Positions 37,501-46,424 of a stretch of 64,000 bases of DNA are shown here, piece by piece. A program made the position numbers and the translations under genes. The DNA comes from Amphibalanus amphitrite. Its lineage: Eukaryota > Arthropoda > Thecostraca > Balanomorpha > Balanidae. Numbering within the stretch: position 1 is the first letter of the stretch; each line of letters starts with the position of its first letter. The stretch lies in NCBI RefSeq assembly GCF_019059575.1, contig NW_024881707.1, positions 124,001-188,000 on the forward strand. Direction: 5' to 3'. Below the pieces are notes generated by a model, which had not been told where the DNA came from, did no database searches, and saw only the letters and a program-made list of their open reading frames with translations.

Positions 37501-38153
37501 GCGAGCACGGTACTGCACGGCAAGTCCACCTCCACGCTGAGAACACACAACTCTTGCCAGTCGACCGACCGGACCGGCCCGAGCACCGGACGGCAAAAAC
37601 CGGACAGACCGCGTCACGGACTCAATGGGATCATATGACCACTACGGTAGAGTACGTTACGGTATCAATAAAAAACCGGAATGCCTTGAAGGCTGACTGA
37701 AATCGAAACATGATCGCTGAAAAACTTGTTTGGAATGTAAATAGAGAACAAAAACTCGAACATAATGTCAATTTTGCGCAAGAATGAATCGCAAATTGAA
37801 GAATCGAAGAAGTTAAATGTTAAAGTTGAAGCAAATTATTATAAACTTGGGATTCTGAGAGCAGTCTGCTCAGCACAGTCCGCCGGGTCTTTCTGCCGTC
37901 CCCCACGGAGGGTGTCGGCAGCTCGGTGCCGGCTCCAGTCGGTTCGATCACGGCCCGGGTCGTGCTCCTCAGCCTGGACGCGTCCTCCGCCGGTGCCTGC
38001 CACGCTGGCGGCGAGCCTCCGCGCCACACCGCGCTCCCACCTCCGATCAGCCGCCGTCTCCTCCACACTCGAGTCACACTGCACCGCGTCGGCACGTACC
38101 TTGGGGAGTACTAGCCTACTGCAAGTGAACTGCTGGGACGCCTGTCCGTCACT
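31355..38153 (-). CDS. Secreted/membrane protein gene with four alternative N-terminal exons and a shared C-terminal domain
   Basis: Proposed gene: a leader exon (about 38153-38100), then one of four coding exons A (36399-36110), B (35764-35461), C (35415-35091) or D (34514-34229), then shared exons 32771-32699, 32358-32243 and 31535-31355. Each of A-D has an acceptor 8-9 nt before its own ATG and carries a signal peptide, a DPRF motif, one hydrophobic segment and a polar Gly/Tyr/Ser tail. Each ends in phase 2, matching the single acceptor at 32772. Predicted proteins are 216, 221, 228 and 215 residues. Only one set of C-terminal exons exists, and B and C lie less than 50 bases apart, so separate genes are unlikely. 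I do not recognise a named family. The C-terminal pattern (four cysteines, CQQRVVCELHQNEN, WIAMMEE) looks like an uncharacterised arthropod family. Function unknown; probably an extracellular or surface protein. Confidence 0.8.
32243..32358 (-). CDS. Shared exon 3 (first cysteine pair)
   Basis: 116 bases, 38 codons plus two bases. It contains KMECQQRVVCELHQNENTWG, with two of the four domain cysteines, and ends GG|GTGAGT. The phases match the exons on both sides. Confidence 0.83.
32699..32771 (-). CDS. Shared exon 2 (start of conserved C-terminal domain)
   Basis: 73 bases: one base completes the codon from exons A-D, then 24 codons SGSDPYSAIWDNLSVLDWIA followed by MMEE. The acceptor is CTGTAG|GTCC, the donor GAG|GTACGT. 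Confidence 0.8.
32902..33237 (+). mobile_element. tRNA-derived SINE in the intron of the tandem-exon gene
   Basis: It begins with a tRNA-like head containing the A box TAGCTCAGTTGG (32912-32923) and the B box GGTTCGAGAC (32956-32965). An unrelated body of about 250 bases and a run of 14 A (33224-33237) follow. The anticodon and T stems do not pair, so it is not a functional tRNA. It lies antisense to the host gene, between exon D and shared exon 2. Confidence 0.8.
33238..34228. other. Intron sequence between exon D and the shared exons
   Basis: AT-rich up to about 33650, then GC-richer. Frames on the plus strand (33692-34167) overlap one another and have no known domain. No further DPRF-type exon was found here. 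Confidence 0.5.
34229..34514 (-). CDS. Alternative exon D (signal peptide, DPRF motif, membrane segment)
   Basis: The acceptor TTTCACAG lies 8 bases before the ATG (34506). It encodes signal peptide MQKLLLTLLCVAYASA, DPRFLFNNTND, a hydrophobic segment, and a tail GTGFTSTGFTGATGFQA that replaces Tyr by Phe/Thr. It is the most divergent of the four. The donor CCAG|GTAAAG gives 278 coding bases, phase 2. Reading through the donor would stop within one codon (AGG TAA), giving a C-terminally short secreted form. Confidence 0.8.
35091..35415 (-). CDS. Alternative exon C (signal peptide, DPRF motif, membrane segment)
   Basis: The acceptor TTTTGCAG lies 8 bases before the ATG (35407). It encodes signal peptide MLVHVLLFALVACAAA, DPRFFFIGNTTG, a 25-residue hydrophobic segment ending LAYLLYLL as in exon B, and a GYSGYPAYGASGGHHASGY tail. 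The donor GC|GTACGT gives 317 coding bases, phase 2. A second strong donor CACAG|GTAAGT near 34985 could give a longer version. Confidence 0.82.
35461..35764 (-). CDS. Alternative exon B (signal peptide, DPRF motif, membrane segment)
   Basis: The acceptor ATTGCAG lies 8 bases before the ATG (35756). It encodes MLYRALLAFALCASALA as signal peptide, DPRFFLFNTSD, a long hydrophobic segment rich in Ala/Leu/Gly, then GYSGYSGQDYASTGYTSY. The donor GC|GTACGT gives 296 coding bases, phase 2. Unspliced, its frame would run into the acceptor of exon C only about 45 bases on, which argues that the donor is used. Confidence 0.82.
36110..36399 (-). CDS. Alternative exon A (signal peptide, DPRF motif, membrane segment)
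   Basis: The acceptor CCACAG precedes the ATG (36390) by 9 bases. The protein starts MNRAHYALGVLLLAASALA, a signal peptide, and reaches DPRFVFNNST at residues 29-38. It then has a hydrophobic stretch at about 43-68 and a tail with GYGYSTGSSYSSYGSG. The donor GC|GTACGT leaves phase 2 after 281 coding bases. Without splicing the frame would continue to a stop at 36040, just before another donor-like CAG|GTAAGC (36036). Confidence 0.8.
36400..38099. other. Intron between leader exon and exon A
   Basis: A (GCC)n-like GC-rich block lies at 36580-36625, AT-rich sequence at 36780-37380 and GC-rich sequence at 37420-38090. No other DPRF-type exon or other gene was seen on either strand. Confidence 0.5.
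38100..38153 (-). other. Untranslated leader exon
   Basis: About 54 bases between the initiator and the donor GTACGT (38099-38094). It has no ATG in a good context. It can splice to any of the four acceptors placed just upstream of the start codons of exons A-D. Confidence 0.55.
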
Positions 38154-38185
38154 GTGCCTCTCCGGGCCGGCGGCTCGGTTTTATA
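38154..38185 (-). promoter_or_regulatory. TATA promoter of the tandem-exon gene
   Basis: TATAAAA lies at 38185-38179 on the minus strand, with GC-rich flanks. A CACAGTG initiator-like motif lies 32 bases downstream, placing the start near 38153. The transcript then runs into a good donor, CAAG|GTACGT, at 38100. Confidence 0.65.
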
Positions 38186-38675
38186 CCCCGGCCGGCTGGC
38201 CTGGTTCGGCGCGGCGGCGGCGGCGGCGCCGGCTGAGCGCGGTCAACGCTACACCGCCCCGGGCGAGTTTCCGACACCATCCGGGACAGGGCCGGCCGCC
38301 GCCAGCCGCGCCGACCGCAGCCGATAACCTACAATGGCGCGGCTTCCTGGAGACGACAGGCAGCGTCGATGGCGACGAACGACGTCCGACGGGGCGCCGA
38401 CGGGGCGCCAGAGGGGCGCCGGTTCCGGGGACAGGGTCCGAGGGGTCAGCGGAGGCGCGGGAGGTGCAGAGGGACGGCAGGCGGCCGAATTAGGACAGAA
38501 GTCTGAACAGGTCAGCCGGGGAGGGCCCCTCAGCTTCACCGGGTCGGTGGCGCCCATCCGACCACGCGCGGAATGTTACTGGTGTCTCATCAATGGAGGA
38601 CATCGCGCCACGCACGACAGGGACGCGAGCCGAGAAAATGAGAGACAAGACATATAGAAAATAATTGTGTGGAAT
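38186..38675. other. GC-rich upstream flank of the tandem-exon gene
   Basis: GC-rich sequence with (CGG)n around 38210-38230 and GGGGCGCC repeats at 38390-38420. The open frames look like composition effects. The large retroelement begins right after this, about 495 bp upstream of the TATA box. Confidence 0.45.
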
Positions 38676-38679
38676 GTAG

Positions 38680-41600
38680 TGTAGCAAGGCTACATCTTGG
38701 GACGTCTTAACATTCTTCAGATCGGGACCCAGCCGCCCGCCATACTCCCCTCCCCATACTCAGCAGCAGCAGTCATCATACCGTGGCACACTGGTCACAA
38801 GCCTTCCATCCCAACACCTCATCCCCACCAGTGTCAGCGCCGGCGGGACAGAGAGCCGGTTGGCCGCCGCCGCCGTAGCGTCAGCAAATTCTCGTCTAGA
38901 ACGGACTACCGTCCTCAGTAACCCCGCAGGATGAGCGACAGAGGCACCTCACAGCCCCGAATGAGCTGCTGTGGCGTAATGACCACAGTCCGCTGTCATC
39001 GCCACATGCCTGCCCTCACTGCGACTCATCCACAACTGAGTCAGCAACGGCCGGCCGCCGTCGCCGCAGATTCAGCAGCTTTATCCGAGCCGAGTGACTG
39101 TCTCCAACGACCCAGGGGCGGAGCCGCGAGGGTACGTCATCAACCCCTCCCCGAAGAGCCCCAAATGGTCACCAGGGGACAGCACAGGATCGAGGTCGCA
39201 AAATCCATCAGCAATGAAGAGGACGTTGAAAACACGCAAGTAAAAGGTTACATCAAACACTGGACGTCAAACCGTAGCTAATATACAAGAGAACTTCAAG
39301 AAACCAGTAAAATTTCAAGACGTAAATTGCATCCCAGACGGTACCCTGGGAGCGGACCAATCAGAGAAGAGTTGGTAATGACGCATCAGAGCGGCAGAGG
39401 AACGCTCGCCGCCGGAGGCGGACAGACAGATCCCTGGGGGACTCCGGCCGAGTGACACACGCCCGATCCCACCATGTAAGTTCCCTGAGATTATCCTGGC
39501 GGCTGGGTGGGGTAAATTAAACGGGGTTTAAGAAATTTATATTATGAATTAACAACGTAACGAATACAGTTAAATTTCAATACCGTACAGGCTGGACGCG
39601 GGTTACCAAAGCTTATTTAGGAATATTGTGTGTAGATTTTACCTGATTGATTATTATTCGGACAATGCGTTGTAACTCGGAAAACGATTTACTCCATGAC
39701 AGAAGCTGCGGAAAAGGTAGAACTTTTCGTAGCGATCAGGACCTTAGTGGGTTGGCGAGAAAACTGGCACATACAGCGTGGGTAATATTTTGTTTCCAAA
39801 TATTGAACCTGGCTTGGTTCCGGAATGTGTAATAAGATAAGATCTGTCTAGCTTTGTTGGCTAGGAAGATTTATGCTGTCAATAGTTAGTTTATCAGTTT
39901 CTGCCATAACCCAAACCGCGGGTCACAGTGCAGAGAAACCTCGAATGAATGTTAGGTAACAATTATCAAACCAGAGTAAGATATCAGTGTAAAGGAAAAT
40001 GCTCACTATTGACTTATCGTCGTTGGCGGAGAAACGTACCATTTCTTTACTGTTATATTGTTAACGTTTGCTCGCTTTGCTTTGCTTCACAAATATATCA
40101 ATCTGTTATTTTCATAAAGAGTCTTGAGGGAAATTTCGGGAAAGGGTAGGAAGTTATCAGTACGAAATGAAGGGACGGAAAGAGAGGGAGAACACGAGGG
40201 TAAATCGGGACGATCGGGACAGGGGAGAATTATGGGCGACAGCAGAGAAAGACGGTAGCTGCGAACACTGACTCATCCGCGCACTGGTCGGAGGCTGAGG
40301 AGCTGGCCCGGAGAAGTTCCAGAAAGGTGAGTGATTTTCTTTCATTGTAATGTTGCGGTGATCCAAAATCAGTAGAATGTTTTCTGTAAATTCTCCGAAG
40401 GTTGTGTAAGTAAGTACATAGATATCAGGATAGGATTCGGGAAGTAGGATTAAAGATATTAGGATGTATATCCGTTCGGTTGTTTATGGGATCAACGACT
40501 AAAATATGCCCTGCATTCCTTTCATACGCCCATCCTAGGCCCCGACGAGTTACTGGTGATCAGTTCTCGTCGTAACCCGTCCAAACACTCATCCTAAGCC
40601 CCGACGAGTTACTGGTGATCAGTTCTCGTCGTAACCCGTCCATTCGCTCATCCTAAGCCCCGACGAGTTACTGGTGATCAGTTCTCGTCGTAACCCGTCC
40701 AAACACTCATCCTAAGCCCCGACGAGTTACTGGTGATCAGTTCTCGTCGTAACCCGTCCATTCGCTCATCCTAAGCCCCGACGAGTTACTGGTGATCAGT
40801 TCTTGTCGTAACCCGTCCAAACACTCATCCTAAGCCCCGACGAGTTACTGGTGATCAGTTCTCGTCGTAACCCGTCCATTCGCTCATCCTAAGCCCCGAC
40901 GAGTTACTGGTGATCAGTTCTCGTCGTAACCCGTCCAAACACTCATCCTAAGCCCCGACGAGTTACTGGTGATCAGTTCTCGTCGTAACCCGTCCATTCG
41001 CTCATCCTAAGCCCCGACGAGTTACTGGTGATCAGTTCTCGTCGTAACCCGTCCATTCGCTCATCCTAAGCCCCGACGAGTTACTGGTGATCAGTTCTTG
41101 TCGTAACCCGTCCAAACACTCATCCTAAGCCCCGACGAGTTACTGGTGATCAGTTCTCGTCGTAACCCGTCCAAACACTCATCCTAGGCCCCGACGAGTT
41201 ACTGGTGATCAGTTCTTGTCGTAACCCGTCCATTCGCTCATCCTAAGCCCCGACGAGTTACTGGTGATCAGTTCTTGTCGTAACCCGTCCAAACGCTCAT
41301 CCTAAAGCCCCGTCGAGTTACTGGTGATCAGTTCTCGCCGTACCCTGTCCGAAGGAGAGCTCCAATCTAGACCCCCGGTACTAAATATATTGTCCATCAG
41401 TCTCCCACGAATAGTCGTTGTTTCCGTTGAGTAAGGAAAGTATGGGTTCAGTAAGATCAAGATAGGAATGATAATGCGCAGCTTAACTTGTGAGTGCTAG
41501 CCGTGACAGAGCCGTATTTTGTGAGCTAAGAACGTTAGTTGTTTAGGGTGAGATAAGAGGATATGATTTTACAAAGGAATTTACGAGAAACGGGTTAAGA

Positions 41601-42998
41601 GACGCCAGGTGTTAATTTGAGCAGGGTCAAGGTAGGATGTTAGACTTGTCAGGAAATGATAATTCAGTTAAACCGTTGCTTTATGCTATTACGATCATAC
41701 AGTGGACGCAAGGAAAGGGATACGAGTGCGAAGTAGGAATAGGGCAGGTAGTCCGAGGCGAGTTGTTATTGACGCGATGGGTAGGAATTCCTCGGGAAAT
41801 ATAAGGAGTCGAGAGTAGGTTGAGATGGGAAGTTCCATGTTTTATGTTATCGTATGGGCAATTGTTTTTTTTTGAGGTTAGACGGCTTGTGTGCCCGGCT
41901 TCTATGTCGATATTTCTACCAACATGGCTTTTGTACAGTTGAGTGCGTACAGCGAGAGGTCTGTATTGTCAGGGCGGTGTCAACAATGTCTGCACGTCTT
42001 ATTTCGACCGAGAGTAGGGGCCGTAGCGTAGTGTCGTGAGGTAGTGACGTCGGTAGGTTTGTCAGTAGGTGGAAAGGTGGATTGAGTTGGAGTTGCAGGG
42101 TAAGCAAACGAAGTATTGAGAGGTATGTAGGTAGTTCCGATAATTTTGGTAGTCAAGGTAGTTGAGCCCCTGTAAAAGTTAGTGAGGCCGGTAAGTCGTA
42201 GCCAGCGGGGTACGCAGCGTTAAGTCCTCGGAGTCGACGGGCTCCCCCGTAAAAGTTAGGCCGAGATGTGGTGACGTCGAGTGACGTGGTACAGGGTATG
42301 TTGTTGTGTTAGTGGTAACTCGGCAGGCCGACGGGCCCTAAATTGAGGAAGGCCCGGGATGGGACAGCATGGTAGCCTCCGGTGAGTTTTTATTTAGCTT
42401 CTTTGTTAGATGTCGGATAGCAGACAGAAGACGACACTTAAGACCCTGTTAGCGTGTATGGATGCATTTCGATGGACATTTATCCCGCCTGGGGGTCAAT
42501 CTTTCACTTGGTCACCGGCACTACTGGAGGGTATTTTGGGGGCGTCACAGCTAAAGTACGGGGAGAATGCAAGTATTGGTATCAGGAGTGAAAGGGTGAG
42601 AGATGATGGATGAATCCTAGGATAAGGTCCAGTGGGAGTTGTGACGAACTCAGCCGGTACGATTATATGAAATGACACTTGAGGGCATCAGGAATTTAAG
42701 CATTAAAATATCATTCAACCTCGCAAAGCCGATTCAATGTACCAGAATGACCAGCCTCAAATAACATAAAGCATCGACTATCACCCGATGCAATATTGTC
42801 TGCAAGGGAGGACTTTCACCACTTTCTATCTTTTCACTTCTTTGTTCTTCCTCTATTATATCTTCTCATTTCCCTCTTTGACCGTCTATCGAAGGAGTAC
42901 GGACGAAAGGTGGCGGTTTTCTTCATTTCTAACTATAATTTCTTACTTCAACTTCATTTTCCACTTTTCCCACTTTTCTATCAGCCTCCCGCGCTACA
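38680..42998 (+). repeat. 5' LTR (4,319 bp)
   Basis: It opens with TGTAGCAAGGCTACA, a small palindrome repeating the LTR end motif. A promoter-like part includes CCAATCAGA (39357) and TGACGCATCA (39378). Donor-like sites follow at 39475|39476 (CCAT|GTAAGT), 40326|40327 (AAAG|GTGAGT) and 42381|42382 (TCCG|GTGAGT), suggesting a spliced leader inside the LTR. It holds a 59-bp minisatellite at 40539-41350. Short frames such as 38931-39281 have no recognised domain. Confidence 0.93.
40539..41350 (+). repeat. 59-bp palindromic minisatellite in the 5' LTR (about 14 units)
   Basis: Each unit contains CGACGAG-TT-ACTG-GTGAT-CAGT-T-CTCGTCG, an interrupted palindrome able to form a two-step hairpin. A variable linker follows, either AAACACT or ATTCGCT, before CATCCTA. 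The two linker types alternate over much of the array. The last unit is the most diverged. Confidence 0.95.
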
Positions 42999-43003
42999 AT
43001 ATT

Positions 43004-43021
43004 TGGCGCCCAACGTGGGGC
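43004..43021 (+). other. Primer binding site (tRNA-Lys type)
   Basis: TGGCGCCCAACGTGGGGC starts five bases after the 5' LTR. It is the 18-base site complementary to the 3' end of tRNA-Lys1,2 used by several vertebrate retroviruses. It confirms the orientation and the LTR boundary. Confidence 0.85.
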
Positions 43022-45416
43022 TTTGGGCTTTCTGGTCATTGTCTTAGTTGGTAGATTGGCGCAGGCCGCACGAACCCGTAAAAAGTAGGATGTCTAGTAA
43101 ACGTTTGTAGGAAGGTAAGTTGGAGGGATTAGGTTGTTCTCTCTCACGTACATGATTTGCTGTGTAAAAGGAGGATGCAACCTTGTCGAGAACTAAATAG
43201 TTAGTAAATTAGCTTCAGCGAATAGAGGATTTGTTGGGAACGTACCCATCAGATAGAACAGGACTTAAGTTTGGGAACGGCGAGGGGAGATACAATGCAT
43301 GTTAGAAATGAATAAGAAACACTATTACACAGGATTAGGAGAACATTTAAGTAAGTAATATACTTTCAGTGCTGTAACCAATGTACTAGTAACCTGACTC
43401 ATTCCGGGATAACTGTGAAGTGAGACACATTTCGGAAGGTCAATGTCATCAGAGGAATGTGGCAGCATTTCCAAATGTACAGAGGCAAGGCCCATCACTC
43501 GCCTAAGCAAGGCCATCGATGTTAGAAGAATTCCGCCCAGCAAGGGTATATCAAGGATACTTCGGTAGCGGTCAAGCCGCTGTAGAGGATCGACACAGGA
43601 AAATGAGAGATTCGGGTGGGGAAGGGTGAGCAGAGCCTGCGGCGCCACTGCCGCAGCCGTCGCCGCCGTCGCTGTCTCCCACAGACGTGGCGACCATGCC
43701 GGCCAAGCCGTGGCCACGCCCGAACGTGATTCCTCCGCCTGCCACCCTCATAATATAGGGGCACGGCAGTAGATTACCCAATAGAATTCATATATTATTG
43801 TATATTCAGGAGTAGGAACTAACCACTCCGGTATCCACACCGAGCAGCGGTAGTTTTTGTACGACTTCTGCCGGACTTTCAGGACCGAAACTTTTCTTGA
43901 GCGGGGTAGGACCGCTGTGACCGCGGCCCTTCCTTCAAATCCCTCTGTACCGCGAATTCTTCGACACCATTCTCTTGTTAACCTGTTCTTGCTTTCAACC
44001 TACTGTCTCGCCAAGCAGGTACCGGGGACTACATTATGTTGTATTTTGTTTCTTGCCTCTATTTCTGGGATTCATTCTACTTCGTCCTGTCGTTGGTTCG
44101 GCCTGGACGGAGTGACCGAACGGTCGCTATTGGGCAGTACCAACAATACCAACGCAGGTACTAGAGGGTTATCTAAAGTTAACATACATTAAGTACACAC
44201 AGACCACCCCTCACTCTCTTTTACAGGGGCTCTTACTTCCACCACGGCTAGCTCACAGACACACACACACACATATATATGTATATATATATACATATAT
44301 ATTGTAACAAGATCTGGCCGGTGGGAAGATGGGATCAGGTCGCACGTCTGTCTGCCTGCTGAGCGCGGGGCGCGGACGCTAGTTTTTCCAAGTCTCGACA
44401 ACCAGTGGCCGGCTGTGGAACGCCATGCCATCCATCTCCATTACGGCTTCGTCAGCCATCATTCGGCATTCTATATGTCATTCAATACGATCCTCGTTGG
44501 GCAGGGTCGGTTTCTTATCGTCTCTCTTTTGCTCTTTCGGAGACATTCACCACAAGCTCTCCCCTTCCACAAGAGTAAGCCAGTCTCTTCGATGAACAGG
44601 AACGAGTTCCTGTCAGCTGTCCCTTGTTCTTTCGGAGACATTCTTCACAGTTCTCCCCTTCCAAGTAAATGCAGGCACCCGGTAGTGAAAGGCGGTTGCG
44701 TTGAACAGGATCGGGTTCCTGGCAGTTTTCTTTGTCCTCTCGGAGACCTAGATCTCCCCTTCAAACGGGTATATGAAGTGAGATACTGGTGCAGCGGGTA
44801 TCAGCGTTGAGTACCTTTCTCTCTCCACGACAGTTGTTATCCCCTTTGAGTGGCGTGATTGGCACAGTACGGGCGGGCATTGATGGTGGACCAAAGTGAT
44901 TGGGTACCTTGCCTCTGTCACTACACACTCACAATACTAGAACTCGATCGACGGTCGTCAGCCACAGACAGGGATAAATACAAAATATAAGTAAAGTTGT
45001 GCTGAATATCTATAGTAAGGAATAAACGAAACGGGGTGGTTTATTATACTAGGAGGGGCGGTTTTACAATGGGCGTAAGTTGGCTAATTGCAACTAAGGT
45101 TTAACGTACGGTTTCCGGGTGAGGTGTTTCGGGTAAAGTCGGGAGGTAGGAAGTAGGATTGTTGGGAACTCAGCCGCCAGGTAATACTATCCCCATCCCT
45201 TCTTTTGCATGTAAGCAACCCTTAGCTGAGCCTAATCAGGTTACTGAAACGGAAGATGTTTAGAATCATGCATTCAACTACTTTCATTATCCACTGTCGT
45301 TTCCACTGATTGCCATCGGCCGGGTTACCTGGGGTTCTCCAGAAGAAAATTGATTAAACTTCAAATTTAGGGTACCGTAGAAATCAAAGAAACCGTGCTC
45401 CAAGTGCGACAACGAG
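43022..45416 (+). other. Untranslated 5' interior of the retroelement
   Basis: Gag and pol would be expected here, but no long sense frame exists; the best ones (43857-44192, 44415-44810) have no retroviral motif. A strong donor GGAAG|GTAAGT lies at 43114|43115, just downstream of the primer site. An AC/AT microsatellite sits at 44258-44310. Confidence 0.6.
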
Positions 45417-46184
45417 ATGGCCGAAGCAGAAGCCACTGATGGACGCCGGCAGCAAGGGTCCAGTGCCCCAAACCCCGAGGAAGTTTCTCGCCCGGATCAC
45501 ACCATCCGCCAGAAACGGGGCCGCGTTCATCTTCTGCTCGGAGATCGTGTGGCTCGACGGTCCAGAATTGCCTCCAGGTTTCCCGGAGACGAGATCCTGA
45601 ACCGTGCCCGGGACACGGAAACCTGGACGTCGGTGTTGAAGCACTTGGACACGCACGTTGCGGCTTGGCAAACGACCGCTGCGGCTCGAGGATTGGCCAC
45701 CGGCAGCATCATTCTATGGCTCAACGGGAATGAATTATACAGTAATCTCTCTGGGCTGGCCGTCCCTTCCGTCAAGGATTTGGAGGCAATCGGCCACACA
45801 GCCCAGGCTGTACTCCCTCGTCTCCGTGACTTTGCAGTTTCTGTCGTCGTCCTCGGCCCCCTGCCACGGCCTGCTGGGGAAGTGTGCGGGATAGACTGGA
45901 CAGCGACGGCAGCCTACAGTTTGGAGCTAACATTAAAGAAACAGGATTTTGGAGGCGGCGTGACGTTTGCTCCCTTGGGACGAGTACTAACCCGGAAGAT
46001 GTGGCGAAATGATCAGGCGTTGGAGCAGTGCCATCAATGGTTTGAGCCAGACGGAATCTGTCTCTCCACTGAGGGCTGTGAAAGGGTGGCAGATGCGATT
46101 CACTTTCCGATCTGGTTGAAGCTGGGAGCCAACTGTCGCCAGTACAGAGGTGCGCGAGGAGCAGCAATGGGCGGAAAGTGGTAA
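45417..46184 (+). CDS. SGNH-hydrolase-like ORF of the retroelement (probable pseudo-enzyme)
   Basis: A 255-residue protein. The order of motifs fits the SGNH/GDSL hydrolase fold: LLLGDR at 39-44 where GDS is expected, WLNGNE at 101-106 for the Asn block, a VVVLGPLPRP strand at 144-152, and PDGICLSTEGCERVADAI at 211-228 where D-x-x-H is usual. The nucleophile serine is Arg44 and the catalytic histidine is Cys215, so esterase activity is unlikely and a binding role is possible. SGNH-like domains are known in ORF1 of some LINEs but are unusual in an LTR element. It starts about 75 bases after an acceptor-like TTCTCCAG (45343). The N-terminal 35 residues are polar and likely disordered. The family call is moderate. 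Confidence 0.65.
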   Translation: MAEAEATDGRRQQGSSAPNPEEVSRPDHTIRQKRGRVHLLLGDRVARRSRIASRFPGDEILNRARDTETWTSVLKHLDTHVAAWQTTAAARGLATGSIILWLNGNELYSNLSGLAVPSVKDLEAIGHTAQAVLPRLRDFAVSVVVLGPLPRPAGEVCGIDWTATAAYSLELTLKKQDFGGGVTFAPLGRVLTRKMWRNDQALEQCHQWFEPDGICLSTEGCERVADAIHFPIWLKLGANCRQYRGARGAAMGGKW

Positions 46185-46404
46185 TTGACCCGGAACAAGG
46201 GATTAGCAGAAGTAAATGTACGAAAGGAGTGAACCCGAAAGTAACAAAATTCAGTAACAGAGTTTATATATCTAGCTGGAACAATTAAGTTGCCGGAAGG
46301 GAGAAAGTTACGTATTACATGAAAGAAGGGTAATTAGCAACAAGACAAGCAAGGGATGTAAGAACATACCCATTTGAAATACCAAAACACCATATCGATA
46401 AATG

Positions 46405-46420
46405 TTTCCTTCCTTCGCAG
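46405..46420 (+). promoter_or_regulatory. Splice acceptor for the envelope mRNA
   Basis: A pyrimidine-rich tract ending in GCAG four bases before the envelope ATG. Together with the donor at 43114 it gives the retrovirus-like subgenomic message. Confidence 0.65.
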
Positions 46421-46424
46421 GCGG

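Noticed and set aside
38697..39281. Two small ORFs at the start of each LTR (74 and 116 codons)
   Set aside because: They are identical in both LTRs because the LTRs are identical, not because of selection. No domain was recognised, and the first ATG lies in probable U3 sequence.
40539..41350. CRISPR-like array
   Set aside because: Period 59 with palindromic repeats superficially resembles a repeat-spacer array. But the linkers are only two alternating variants rather than unique spacers, it lies inside an LTR, and the genome is eukaryotic.
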